Shown here piece by piece: positions 18,583 to 30,624 of a stretch of DNA of 64,000 nt (the stretch's first letter is position 1; each line of letters begins with the position of its first letter). The stretch is taken from positions 868,001 through 932,000 of the forward strand of contig NZ_PDJG01000001.1 in assembly GCF_002564005.1 (NCBI RefSeq). The letters are read 5' to 3'. The notes beneath the pieces are model-generated. The model saw only the letters and a program-made list of their open reading frames with translations, was not told the DNA's origin and did no database searches. The translations under genes and the position numbers were made by a program. This DNA comes from Sanguibacter antarcticus (GTDB taxonomy: Bacteria > Actinomycetota > Actinomycetes > Actinomycetales > Cellulomonadaceae).

Positions 18583-19247
18583 CAGTTCTCCAGCTTGGGT
18601 GCGTGGGTCAAGACACGTTCCATCGTCGGAGCGTCGTCCGTGTGGACGAGCACGTGGAGGATGTCGTTCTCTTGAAGGATCGTGTCTGGGCTCACGATGA
18701 GCCCGTCGCCGTAACGCGTGACGAACGCGCTCTTCGCGCCGGTAGCCTCGTCGATGGTGCGGATAGAGCGCCCGTACCATCCGGCGTGGATGTCGACCTG
18801 GCACAGCCGGATCTGTCCGGAGGGGTCACGGTACTCGTCGGTCGCCCCCATCGGCAGCATCCGGCGCAAGACCTGGTCTGCGGTCCAGCGCACGGTCGCG
18901 ACGGTGGAGATGCCCAGCCGCTGGTAGATCTCGGCCCGGCGAGGGTCGTAGATCCGTGCGACGACGTTCTCGACGCCGAAGGTCTCGCGGACGACCCGGG
19001 CCGCGACGATGTTCGAGTTGTCACCGTCGGAGACCGCGGCGAACGCGTAGGCTTCCTCGATCCCGGCATGCCCGAGGGTGTCGCGGTCGAATCCGAGCCC
19101 CGTGACCTTCTTCCCACCAAAATCGGGTGAAAGTCGACGGAACGCCTCGGCGTTCTGGTCGATGATCGCTATCGAGTGGCCGTAGTTCTCGAGCGACTGG
19201 GCGAGCGTCGCTCCGACCCGCCCGCATCCCATGATGACGAAGTGCAC
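18582..19247 (-). CDS. ceoB: TrkA-family NAD-binding potassium-transport regulator (CeoB-like)
   Basis: The 221-residue RCK protein opens directly into the TrkA-N Rossmann fold (VHFVIMGCGRVG) and ends with a TrkA-C domain containing DTILQENDILHVLVH. GTG 19247 is preferred over an in-frame TTG farther upstream because homologues begin at this residue and a TAGCGT hexamer lies eight bases before it. Together with ceoC it matches M. tuberculosis CeoB/CeoC (Rv2691-Rv2692) in order and orientation. It probably regulates potassium flux at the membrane; the partner channel is inferred, not shown. Confidence 0.88.
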   Translation of the reverse strand: MHFVIMGCGRVGATLAQSLENYGHSIAIIDQNAEAFRRLSPDFGGKKVTGLGFDRDTLGHAGIEEAYAFAAVSDGDNSNIVAARVVRETFGVENVVARIYDPRRAEIYQRLGISTVATVRWTADQVLRRMLPMGATDEYRDPSGQIRLCQVDIHAGWYGRSIRTIDEATGAKSAFVTRYGDGLIVSPDTILQENDILHVLVHTDDAPTMERVLTHAPKLEN

Positions 19248-19255
19248 AGTCGGGA

Positions 19256-19261
19256 ACGCTA
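19256..19261 (-). promoter_or_regulatory. Candidate -10 (TAGCGT) for leaderless ceoB-ceoC
   Basis: TAGCGT lies eight bases before the ceoB GTG. It overlaps a TATACC/GGTATA inverted repeat (19260-19265, 19279-19284), which could let a regulator act on this promoter. Confidence 0.4.
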
Positions 19262-19357
19262 TACCAGGTTCGTCTCCAGGTATATCCGACAGGTCCCTGG
19301 ACAAGCCTCGCTGAGAACTTCACCGCCACGTGAGGCTCGGAAGCGCACAAGTAGGCC

Positions 19358-19363
19358 TAGCAT
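19358..19363 (+). promoter_or_regulatory. Candidate -10 (TAGCAT) for leaderless KimA-like permease
   Basis: TAGCAT lies eight bases before the GTG at 19372 and mirrors the ceoB arrangement across the same 124-bp divergent region. It supports this start over a GTG at 19330. Confidence 0.4.
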
Positions 19364-19371
19364 TGCTCAAC

Positions 19372-21381
19372 GTGCCGGAAATCGTCGATGCCACCAAGCG
19401 CCTGCTGCTCGGCCGTCCGGTCCGTAGCGACCGCCTGGGCCACACCCTCTTGCCGAAGAGGATCGCTCTGCCGATCTTCGCCTCGGACGCTCTGTCGTCG
19501 GTGGCGTACGCGCCCGACGAGATCCTCCTGACGCTCGCGGTCGCAGGCTTCACCGCGACAGCGATCTCCCCGTGGGTCGGCCTCGTCGTCGTCGTCGTCC
19601 TCCTCACGGTGGTTGCCTCTTACCGGCAGAACGTCCACGCGTACCCGTCGGGCGGTGGCGACTACGAGGTCGCGACGAAGAACCTCGGCCCGAGCGCGGG
19701 GGTCGGTGTCGCGAGCGCACTCATGGTCGACTACGTCCTCACCGTCGCTGTCTCGATCTCGTCCGGCGCCCAGTACGCGGCGAGCGCGATCCCGGCCCTG
19801 CGGGACCACGAGGCGCTGTTCGCGGTCGGTCTTGTCATGATGCTCACGCTCGCGAACCTGCGCGGGGTCAAGGAGTCAGGGCGCCTGTTCGCGATCCCTG
19901 TGTACCTGTTCATGTTCGCGATCGGAGTGACGGCGGTCGTCGGGTTCTTCCGCTACGCCGCCGGGAACTTGCCTCTGGCGGAGAGCTCGGGGTTCGAGCT
20001 CATCGCACAGCCGAGCTTCGATCAGGGGCTCACGGGTGCAGCCGGGGCCTTCCTCATCGCCCGGGCCTTCGCGTCTGGCTGTGCTGCGCTCACAGGTGTC
20101 GAGGCGATCAGCAACGGTGTGCCAGCGTTCCAGAAGCCGAAGTCGCGCAACGCGGCGACGACCCTCGCGCTCCTCGGACTCATCTCCGCCGCGATGATCC
20201 TCACCATCCTCTTCCTGGCTCGTGTCACGCAGGTGCACTATGCCGAGATCCCTCACGAGCAGCTGACCGACGGTGGGGTAGCGCTGCCGGTGGACTACGT
20301 CCAGCACCCGGTGATCGGGCAGCTCGCCGAGGCGATCTTCCGGGGCTTCCCCCCGGCGTTCTACGCCGTCTCCCTGGTGACGGGCATCATCCTCATCCTC
20401 GCCGCGAACACGGCGTTCAACGGCTTCCCTGTGCTCGGGTCGATCCTCGCGAAGGACGGATACCTGCCGCGCCAGCTCCACACCCGTGGCGACCGTCTCG
20501 CCTTCTCGAACGGGATCCTCACGCTCGCCGCAGGTGCGATCGTCCTCATCTGGGCGTTCGACGCGCAGGTCACGCGCCTCATCCAGCTCTACATCGTGGG
20601 CGTGTTCGTGTCGTTCACCCTGTCGCAGCTCGGGATGGTGCGGCACTGGACCGAGCGGCTGCGCACGGAGACCGACCCGTCGGCCCGCCGGCAGATGCTG
20701 CGCTCCCGCGTCGTCAACGGCTTCGGCCTCGCGATGACCGGTACCGTGCTCGTCATCGTCCTCGTGACGAAGTTCACCCACGGTGCGTGGATCGCCATCC
20801 TCGCGATGGCGGTCGTGTTCGTGCTGATGAAGTCGATCCGCAAGCACTACGACACCGTCTCCCGCGAGCTCGAGCTGAGCGACGAGCCAGGAGCCGACCG
20901 TGCGCTGCCGAGCAGGGTCCACGCGATCGTGCTCGTGTCCAAGCTGCACAAGCCGACTCTCCGTGCCGTCGCCTACGCTCGGGCGTCGCGGCCGAGCACC
21001 ATCGAGGCAGTGACGGTCGGTGTCGATCCCGAGGACGTGGCGCGTCTGACCGCCCGCTGGGAGAAGCTCGACCTGCCGGTCCCGCTGCGGATCCTCGACT
21101 CGCCCTTCCGGGAGATCACGCGGCCGATCCTCGGCTACGTCCGGTCGATCCGTCGAGAGAGTCCTCGTGACCTGGTCGTCGTGTACATCCCGGAGTATGT
21201 CGTGGGTCACTGGTGGGAGCAGCTCCTGCACAACCAGAGTGCTCTGCGTCTCAAGGGTCGCCTGCTCTTCACCCCGGGCGTCGTCGTCGCGTCTGTCCCG
21301 TGGCAGCTGGCGTCGTCCGCCGGGCAGACCGGTCTGGAGGGCACGGCGTACGTGGCCAAGAAGCTGCCGCGAGGCTACTGA
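19372..21381 (+). CDS. APC-superfamily permease, KimA-like potassium transporter
   Basis: The 669-residue protein has about twelve membrane helices and a cytoplasmic C-terminal domain of roughly 150 residues. It shares with Bacillus subtilis KimA (YdaO), as I recall that sequence, SDALSSVAYAPDEILL near the start, a YRQNVHAYPSGGGDYEV loop, LMVDYVLTVAVSISSGAQ, the ASGCAALTGVEAISNGVPAF stretch, RGDRLAFSNGIL, and HNQSALRLKGRLLF near the end. KimA is a high-affinity proton-coupled potassium importer controlled by c-di-AMP. Generic annotation would call this an amino-acid permease, but divergent TrkA regulators favour potassium. GTG 19372 matches homologue starts. Confidence 0.82.
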   Translation: MPEIVDATKRLLLGRPVRSDRLGHTLLPKRIALPIFASDALSSVAYAPDEILLTLAVAGFTATAISPWVGLVVVVVLLTVVASYRQNVHAYPSGGGDYEVATKNLGPSAGVGVASALMVDYVLTVAVSISSGAQYAASAIPALRDHEALFAVGLVMMLTLANLRGVKESGRLFAIPVYLFMFAIGVTAVVGFFRYAAGNLPLAESSGFELIAQPSFDQGLTGAAGAFLIARAFASGCAALTGVEAISNGVPAFQKPKSRNAATTLALLGLISAAMILTILFLARVTQVHYAEIPHEQLTDGGVALPVDYVQHPVIGQLAEAIFRGFPPAFYAVSLVTGIILILAANTAFNGFPVLGSILAKDGYLPRQLHTRGDRLAFSNGILTLAAGAIVLIWAFDAQVTRLIQLYIVGVFVSFTLSQLGMVRHWTERLRTETDPSARRQMLRSRVVNGFGLAMTGTVLVIVLVTKFTHGAWIAILAMAVVFVLMKSIRKHYDTVSRELELSDEPGADRALPSRVHAIVLVSKLHKPTLRAVAYARASRPSTIEAVTVGVDPEDVARLTARWEKLDLPVPLRILDSPFREITRPILGYVRSIRRESPRDLVVVYIPEYVVGHWWEQLLHNQSALRLKGRLLFTPGVVVASVPWQLASSAGQTGLEGTAYVAKKLPRGY

Positions 21382-21450
21382 GGCGCGGCATCCGCGCAAC
21401 ATGCGCCCGGTCGCGCGGTCGTGGGCGACGGGTTGCGCCGTGGCGCAGGG

Positions 21451-21456
21451 GATACT
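21451..21456 (+). promoter_or_regulatory. Candidate -10 (GATACT) before the TRAM methyltransferase
   Basis: GATACT ends six bases before the GTG at 21463. There is no Shine-Dalgarno sequence at normal spacing, so a leaderless start is possible. Confidence 0.3.
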
Positions 21457-21462
21457 GGGACC

Positions 21463-22776
21463 GTGCCTACCAACTCTGACGCTCTGACCGCCGACCCCGC
21501 CGACCCTCGCGAGCCCGCTGCGCCCGCCGAGCTCGTCGAGCTCGAGATCGGGTCGATCGCCCATGGTGGACACTGTGTCGCTCGCCACGAGGGGCGCGTG
21601 ATCTTCGTCCGGCACACGCTCCCGGGGGAACGGGTCATGGCGCGCTTGACGGACTCTGGCGAGACGTCGAAGTTCTGGCGCGCTGACGCGATCGAGATCC
21701 TCGAGCCGTCCCCCGACCGCGTGCGCTCCGCATGGCCGCAGGCTGGTGCTGACGGTGTGGGCGGTGGCGAGCTTGCGCACGTCGCGCTCGAGGCGCAGCG
21801 TCGCTGGAAGGCCGGCGTCGTCGAGGAACAGCTCCGCAGGATCGCTCACCTCGATCGCGAGGTCGTCGTCGAGGCGGCTCCGGGGGACGGCGCGCTCGGT
21901 GGCCTGGGCTGGCGCACGCGCATCGATCTCGTCGCGGACGAGAACGGCCGCGCAGGGATGCGCAAGTTCCGCTCGCACGACATCGTGCCGCTCGCCACGA
22001 TGCCGCTCGCGACGCCTGAGGTGCTTGCTGCCGCGGCGGCCGAGAAGGTCTTCGCGCGCCGCTGGCACGCGGGAGCGCGCATCGAGATCATCGCTCCGGC
22101 GAACGGTACGGACGCGATCGTTCTCGTCGACGACGCGGTCGTGCGCAGCGGGCACGTCGACAACCGTCCGAACGCGCGCCGCTCGGTCACGGAGACGGCG
22201 ACGGTCGACGGCGTGGAGCACAGCTATCGCGTCGCGGCAGACGGGTTCTGGCAGGTGCACCGCGAGGCGCCCTCGCTCCTTGCCCAGGTCGTGCTCGACG
22301 CAGCCCGGGGCGGGTCGGGAGATCTCACAGACGCCACCGTCCTCGACCTCTACTCGGGTGCAGGCCTGTTCACCGTGCCTCTCGCTCACGCGGTAGGGGT
22401 GGTTGGACGCGTCATCGCCATCGAGGGCGACGAGCGGGCGGCGAAGGATGCCCGGCGCAACGCGCACGACCTCGAGCAGGTCGAGATCCATCACGGGGCC
22501 GTGGAGCGGGTGCTGCGCACTGCAGGGCACGGTGCGATCGGTGGGGCAGACGTCGTCGTGCTCGACCCGCCTCGCACCGGTGCCGGAAAGCGGACGATCG
22601 CCGAGATCGTGACGCTCTCTCCGGCGCGGATCGTGTATGTCGCCTGCGATCCTGCGGCGCTCGCACGAGACATCGCCTACCTCGCGGAGTCGGGGTACAG
22701 CCTCGAGAGCCTGCGCGCGTTCGACCTGTTCCCGACGACGCACCACGTCGAGTGCGTGGCGGTCCTCACGCGCTGA
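21463..22776 (+). CDS. TRAM-domain class I SAM-dependent RNA (uracil-5) methyltransferase, TrmA/RlmD family
   Basis: The 437-residue protein begins with a TRAM RNA-binding domain (about 20-75, IGSIAHGGHCVARHEGRVIFV). It continues into a TrmA-type methyltransferase with SAM motif DLYSGAGLFTVPLA, VLDPPRTGAGK, and the catalytic Cys in VYVACDPAALARD, which attacks C6 of uracil. The iron-sulfur cysteines of RlmD (CxxxxxCGGC) are absent; the matching region reads WPQAGADGVGGGELAH, so it lacks the cluster. The exact rRNA or tRNA target is unknown. It follows the KimA-like gene as Rv2689c follows Rv2690c in M. tuberculosis. Confidence 0.88.
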   Translation: MPTNSDALTADPADPREPAAPAELVELEIGSIAHGGHCVARHEGRVIFVRHTLPGERVMARLTDSGETSKFWRADAIEILEPSPDRVRSAWPQAGADGVGGGELAHVALEAQRRWKAGVVEEQLRRIAHLDREVVVEAAPGDGALGGLGWRTRIDLVADENGRAGMRKFRSHDIVPLATMPLATPEVLAAAAAEKVFARRWHAGARIEIIAPANGTDAIVLVDDAVVRSGHVDNRPNARRSVTETATVDGVEHSYRVAADGFWQVHREAPSLLAQVVLDAARGGSGDLTDATVLDLYSGAGLFTVPLAHAVGVVGRVIAIEGDERAAKDARRNAHDLEQVEIHHGAVERVLRTAGHGAIGGADVVVLDPPRTGAGKRTIAEIVTLSPARIVYVACDPAALARDIAYLAESGYSLESLRAFDLFPTTHHVECVAVLTR

Positions 22777-22811
22777 CCGAGGTCGGTGCGGGGGACAAAG
22801 GTCTCCCAAAG

Positions 22812-22829
22812 TATCTTGACGTCAAGATA
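22812..22829. promoter_or_regulatory. Perfect 18-bp palindrome in the acnA promoter (TamR/PecS-type MarR operator candidate)
   Basis: TATCTTGAC is followed directly by its exact reverse complement GTCAAGATA. Inside it TTGACG (22816-22821) could serve as a -35, with TATGAT at 22837-22842 (15 bp) or GATTAT at 22840-22845 (18 bp) as -10, so a bound protein would block RNA polymerase. Palindromes with TCTTGA/TCAAGA arms are typical of the PecS/UrtR/TamR branch of MarR regulators, and Streptomyces TamR controls aconitase in response to trans-aconitate and citrate. The regulator gene is not in the window. Confidence 0.65.
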
Positions 22830-22856
22830 TGTGCGCTATGATTATCCGAGAAGGCA

Positions 22857-22915
22857 AGGCCAGCGAGCGCACCGTACCGCTGGCCTCGCCGGCCGCCCGG
22901 CGTAGGCTGGGCGGC
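22857..22915 (+). other. Two consecutive hairpins in the acnA leader
   Basis: A nine-base-pair stem (AGGCCAGCG 22857-22865 with CGCTGGCCT 22878-22886, 12-nt loop) is followed by a seven-base-pair stem (22892-22898 with 22909-22915). Both lie between the putative promoter and the start codon, so they would be in the 5' leader of the mRNA. No U-run follows either, so they are not obvious terminators. They may affect translation or stability. Confidence 0.45.
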
Positions 22916-23007
22916 GGTCCGTGCACGAGAGTGCCGACCGGGGAGACGGGCACGTCAGCACGTCTCCGGTGGTCGTCACCAGACTCATCACCACAGAAGG
23001 AGCGTTC

Positions 23008-25830
<2,823 letters not shown>

Positions 25831-25879
25831 CCAGGCTCACCGACGTCTGGGCTGACGCCTCGACATGAGTGCTGCTGCG

Positions 25880-25907
25880 GCGGGCGCCCTCTCCGGAGGG
25901 CGCCCGC
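25880..25907 (+). terminator. Rho-independent-type hairpin after acnA
   Basis: A 12-base-pair GC-rich stem (GCGGGCGCCCTC with GAGGGCGCCCGC, 25880-25891 and 25896-25907) closes a TCCG tetraloop. No long U-tract follows, which is common in high-GC Actinobacteria. It lies about 50 bp after the acnA stop. Confidence 0.75.
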
Positions 25908-25964
25908 TGTCGTTCACCCGGCGGGGCAGCGTGACGCGGCCGACGGTGCGAGGCAGGATGAAGC

Positions 25965-26393
25965 ATGTCCATCACGCCGAAGACCGTCCCGACGACCGCA
26001 GACGTCGATGCCTTCATCGCCTCGGTCGAGAACGAGGTGCGACGCGACGACGCACGGACGCTCAAGCGCATGATGGAGCGCGTCACCGGCCAGCCGGCGA
26101 GGATGTGGGGTCCGTCGATCGTGGGTTTCGGGTCGTACCACTACGTCTACCCGACGGGGAACCAGGGGGACGCGGCCGCAGCCAGCTTCTCACCACGCAA
26201 GGCTGCGACGACGGTCTACGTCGCTGAGGGTTTCGCTGGCCACGCCGAGCGGCTCGCGCGACTGGGCCCGCACACGACGAGCGTCTCGTGCCTGTACATC
26301 AAGCGGCTCTCTGCGGTCGACGTCGGTGTCCTCGAGGAGATCGTCACAGCCTCCTACCGGAACGTGACAGAGCGGTGGCCGGCCGAGCGGTAG
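25965..26393 (+). CDS. DUF1801 domain protein
   Basis: The 142-residue soluble protein has the DUF1801 pattern: VDAFIASVENEVRRDDARTL, then MWGPSIVGFGSYHYVYPTG, and a C-terminal CLYIKRLSAVDVGVLEEI. Members (YdhG-like fold) are small beta-alpha proteins without an assigned activity. The ATG is used because the family sequence starts about ten residues later; a CAGGAT hexamer lies five bases upstream. It converges with the phosphotransferase gene, with only 14 bp between stops. Confidence 0.8.
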   Translation: MSITPKTVPTTADVDAFIASVENEVRRDDARTLKRMMERVTGQPARMWGPSIVGFGSYHYVYPTGNQGDAAAASFSPRKAATTVYVAEGFAGHAERLARLGPHTTSVSCLYIKRLSAVDVGVLEEIVTASYRNVTERWPAER

Positions 26394-26407
26394 AAGGGTC
26401 CGAGCGA

Positions 26408-27334
26408 TCAGCACCCACCGGGCGCTGCGTCGTCGAGCGCCTGGTCGAGCGCGGTGCGCCCGAGGGAGGCGAACAGCGCGTCGTCGTCGCTGTGCATGAG
26501 CAGCCCGGTCGTGATGGCCACGGCCCACGCGCGGGCACGGCGCCAGGTCGCGACGTCTGTCCCGCAGCGGTGCGTCACGGACCGGACGAAGTCGTCGCGA
26601 CCCACCGGGCCGAACGTCAGCCAGGCCGTGGCGAGGTCGGTCGCGGGGTCGCCTGCTGTCACGTCGCCGAAGTCGATCACGGCGCCGAGCCCGAGCGCCT
26701 GGACAGGATGCGTCTCGTGCGTCTCGAGCAGGATGTTGAAGGGGTGCAGGTCGCCGTGGATCCAGACCGGCGGCCCGGTCCACGGCGGGGTCGCGCTGAG
26801 GTCCGTCCACAGAGCGAGCGCCTCGGCAGCCCGCTCGTGGTCGATGACGGCGAGACGATCGAGCACTGTCGCCGAGCGGCTCGAGAGGTCGCCTCCTCGG
26901 AACGGGTTGATCGGGGCATCGGCCGGCGCAGGGCGGTGGATCTGCTCGACGAAACGGGCCAGACCGGGCGCGGCGGCGTCGCGCCCCGCGAGGGGAACGA
27001 CGCCCGCAGGCACACCGTCGAACCAGGGGACGACGCTCCAGTGCCAGGGGTAGTCGCCGCTGGGCGTGCCGCGGTGCACCGGGACCGGGACGCCGACGTC
27101 GACGTGCGCCGCAAGACGCGGGAGCCAGTCCTGCTCGTGCCTGACGAGCTCCGATGCCGCGGCTCGACGCGGAAGACGGACGGCAAGCTCTGGACCGAGC
27201 CGCCACGTCGCGTTGTCCCAGCCTTCGCCCGCGAGCCGCAGGGGAAGGTGGGACAGGTCAGGCCGCTGCTCGGAGAGGAGCCTCCTGATGAGATCCGTGT
27301 CGATGCGGACCTCGGCCGCAGGCTTGTCAGCCAC
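26408..27334 (-). CDS. Aminoglycoside phosphotransferase-family kinase
   Basis: The 308-residue protein has an APH/choline-kinase-like fold. It includes an N-lobe with GEGWDNATWRLG, the catalytic loop WIHGDLHPFNILL (His-Gly-Asp-x-His with a distal Asn) and the metal-binding VIDFGDVTAGDPATDLA. It should transfer phosphate from ATP to a small molecule; nothing shows that this is an antibiotic, and housekeeping homologues are common in Actinobacteria. Its GTG start lies eight bases inside the end of the upstream amidotransferase gene, so the two are cotranscribed and probably translationally coupled. Confidence 0.82.
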   Translation of the reverse strand: MADKPAAEVRIDTDLIRRLLSEQRPDLSHLPLRLAGEGWDNATWRLGPELAVRLPRRAAASELVRHEQDWLPRLAAHVDVGVPVPVHRGTPSGDYPWHWSVVPWFDGVPAGVVPLAGRDAAAPGLARFVEQIHRPAPADAPINPFRGGDLSSRSATVLDRLAVIDHERAAEALALWTDLSATPPWTGPPVWIHGDLHPFNILLETHETHPVQALGLGAVIDFGDVTAGDPATDLATAWLTFGPVGRDDFVRSVTHRCGTDVATWRRARAWAVAITTGLLMHSDDDALFASLGRTALDQALDDAAPGGC

Positions 27335-28058
27335 GCCAGGACTCGACAGCCTCGGCGAACGCGGAGAAGCACACGAGCGCACGGGGGACCAGGCTGGGGA
27401 AACGAGCGGCAGCGTCTTCGGCCAGCCTCTCCGCCTCGCCCGCCTGGAGGTCTGCTGCCATGTCCGGCTGGTCCATCCACGTGCGGAGCATCGGGTGGTC
27501 GAGCTCCAGATGAAACTGCATCCCCACGGCACTCCCGGCGCGGAACGCCTGCACAGGGGTCTGGACGCTCGAGGCCAGCACGGTGGCGCCCGGTGGTGCA
27601 TCGACGGCGTCTGAGTGCCAGTGCACCACCGAGGGGTCGGGCGTCGCGTCGACGCAGAGCGGGTAGAGGTACGGGTCGCGGATCCCGGCGCCCGTGAGCG
27701 CGACGGGCCCGAATCCGACCTCCCGACCAGCGCCGGAGTGCAGCGTGCCGCCGAGGGAGACAGCCAGCAGCTGCATGCCGAGACACACGCCGAGGACGGG
27801 GACGCCTGCCTCGGTCGACGCTGCGAGGAGCTGTCGTTCTGCAGCGAGACCAGGGTGCTGCGCGTCGTCGAGCGCTCCCATCGCGCCACCCATGGCCACA
27901 AGACCAGCGAGCGAGGCGATGTCAGGGACCTCCGGGGCGACCTTGTCGACCAGGGTGACGGACCGCCACGGGATGCCGCGCGCCTCGAGGGCTCGCCCGA
28001 CGAGCCCGGGCCCCTCCCACGCAGCGTGCTGGACGACGAGGACCTCCTGGCCGCTCAC
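27327..28058 (-). CDS. Class I glutamine amidotransferase-like protein
   Basis: The 243-residue stand-alone amidotransferase has the nucleophile elbow GVCLGMQLL (Cys92) and the catalytic His-x-Glu in GMQFHLELD, so hydrolase activity is likely. It resembles GuaA-type or gamma-glutamyl hydrolase-like domains used in small-molecule metabolism; the acceptor is unknown. The GTG at 28058 overlaps the stop of a 37-codon upstream reading frame by four bases (GTGA), suggesting that this frame is translated first. The downstream kinase gene overlaps its end. Confidence 0.85.
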   Translation of the reverse strand: MSGQEVLVVQHAAWEGPGLVGRALEARGIPWRSVTLVDKVAPEVPDIASLAGLVAMGGAMGALDDAQHPGLAAERQLLAASTEAGVPVLGVCLGMQLLAVSLGGTLHSGAGREVGFGPVALTGAGIRDPYLYPLCVDATPDPSVVHWHSDAVDAPPGATVLASSVQTPVQAFRAGSAVGMQFHLELDHPMLRTWMDQPDMAADLQAGEAERLAEDAAARFPSLVPRALVCFSAFAEAVESWRG

Positions 28059-28168
28059 AGCGTGGCGACCGAGATGCCCGGTCGGCGGTCGTCGCCGACG
28101 CGAAGGAGTGGGGACGCGTCAGACCCACCGGGGGCCGGCGCGCAGGAGCGGGAGGGGATGTAGTCCAT
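28055..28168 (-). CDS. Probable small protein, 37 residues, coupled to the amidotransferase gene
   Basis: The frame opens with ATG at 28168 (MDYIPSRSCAPAP...), is closed upstream by an in-frame TAG, and ends in a TGA that forms a GTGA overlap with the amidotransferase start. About 33 of 37 codons end in G or C, like neighbouring genes. TAGCCT lies exactly six bases before the ATG, the same leaderless layout as at metH and guaB1. The predicted peptide has one cysteine, no membrane segment and no family I recognise. It may be a functional microprotein or a leader peptide that regulates the operon. Being short, it would be missed by most gene finders. Confidence 0.6.
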   Translation of the reverse strand: MDYIPSRSCAPAPGGSDASPLLRVGDDRRPGISVATL

Positions 28169-28174
28169 CTGTCC

Positions 28175-28180
28175 AGGCTA
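28175..28180 (-). promoter_or_regulatory. Candidate -10 (TAGCCT) for the small-protein/amidotransferase operon
   Basis: TAGCCT lies six bases from the ATG at 28168. A possible -35 CTGACC lies 18 bases upstream (28199-28204), touching the stop of the Nudix gene. Together they would start the mRNA at the ATG. Confidence 0.5.
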
Positions 28181-28199
28181 TGCGCTCGGTGCGTGCAGG

Positions 28200-30382
<2,183 letters not shown>

Positions 30383-30624
30383 CGAAGATGGACGACGCCG
30401 TCGGCTCACGTCGGTGTGCGGAGCCTCCGGGCAGGCACCGTGCCCGTGTGGATCCTGTGCGTGAGGGGGCTGGGTCCTGTACGGCTTGGCCCCTGTGACC
30501 CGGCCCGCGTCGCAGGGGTGGCCGTCCGACTTATAGAGTAGATCTCCGTGCTCGCCGCACGATCACGTGTGCGCGCTCCTGGTCGGCGACGATTGTGGGC
30601 GCTGCTGCAACAAGGAGGAATGCC

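Noticed and set aside
19248..19371. c-di-AMP (ydaO-type) riboswitch before the KimA-like gene
   Set aside because: B. subtilis kimA has one, but here the divergent gap is 124 bp and the probable transcript has no leader to hold it.
19372..21381. Amino-acid permease
   Set aside because: The APC superfamily label is correct, but the detailed sequence follows the potassium importer KimA and the neighbours are TrkA regulators, so potassium is favoured.
19876..22809. A 977-codon open frame on the minus strand opposite the permease and RNA methyltransferase
   Set aside because: The same GC artefact: low-complexity Arg/Asp/Val/Glu composition, no start signal, and two well-supported genes on the other strand.
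26408..27334. Aminoglycoside-resistance gene
   Set aside because: The fold is right, but nothing places it with known resistance kinases. It sits in a housekeeping-type operon with an amidotransferase and has no mobile elements nearby.
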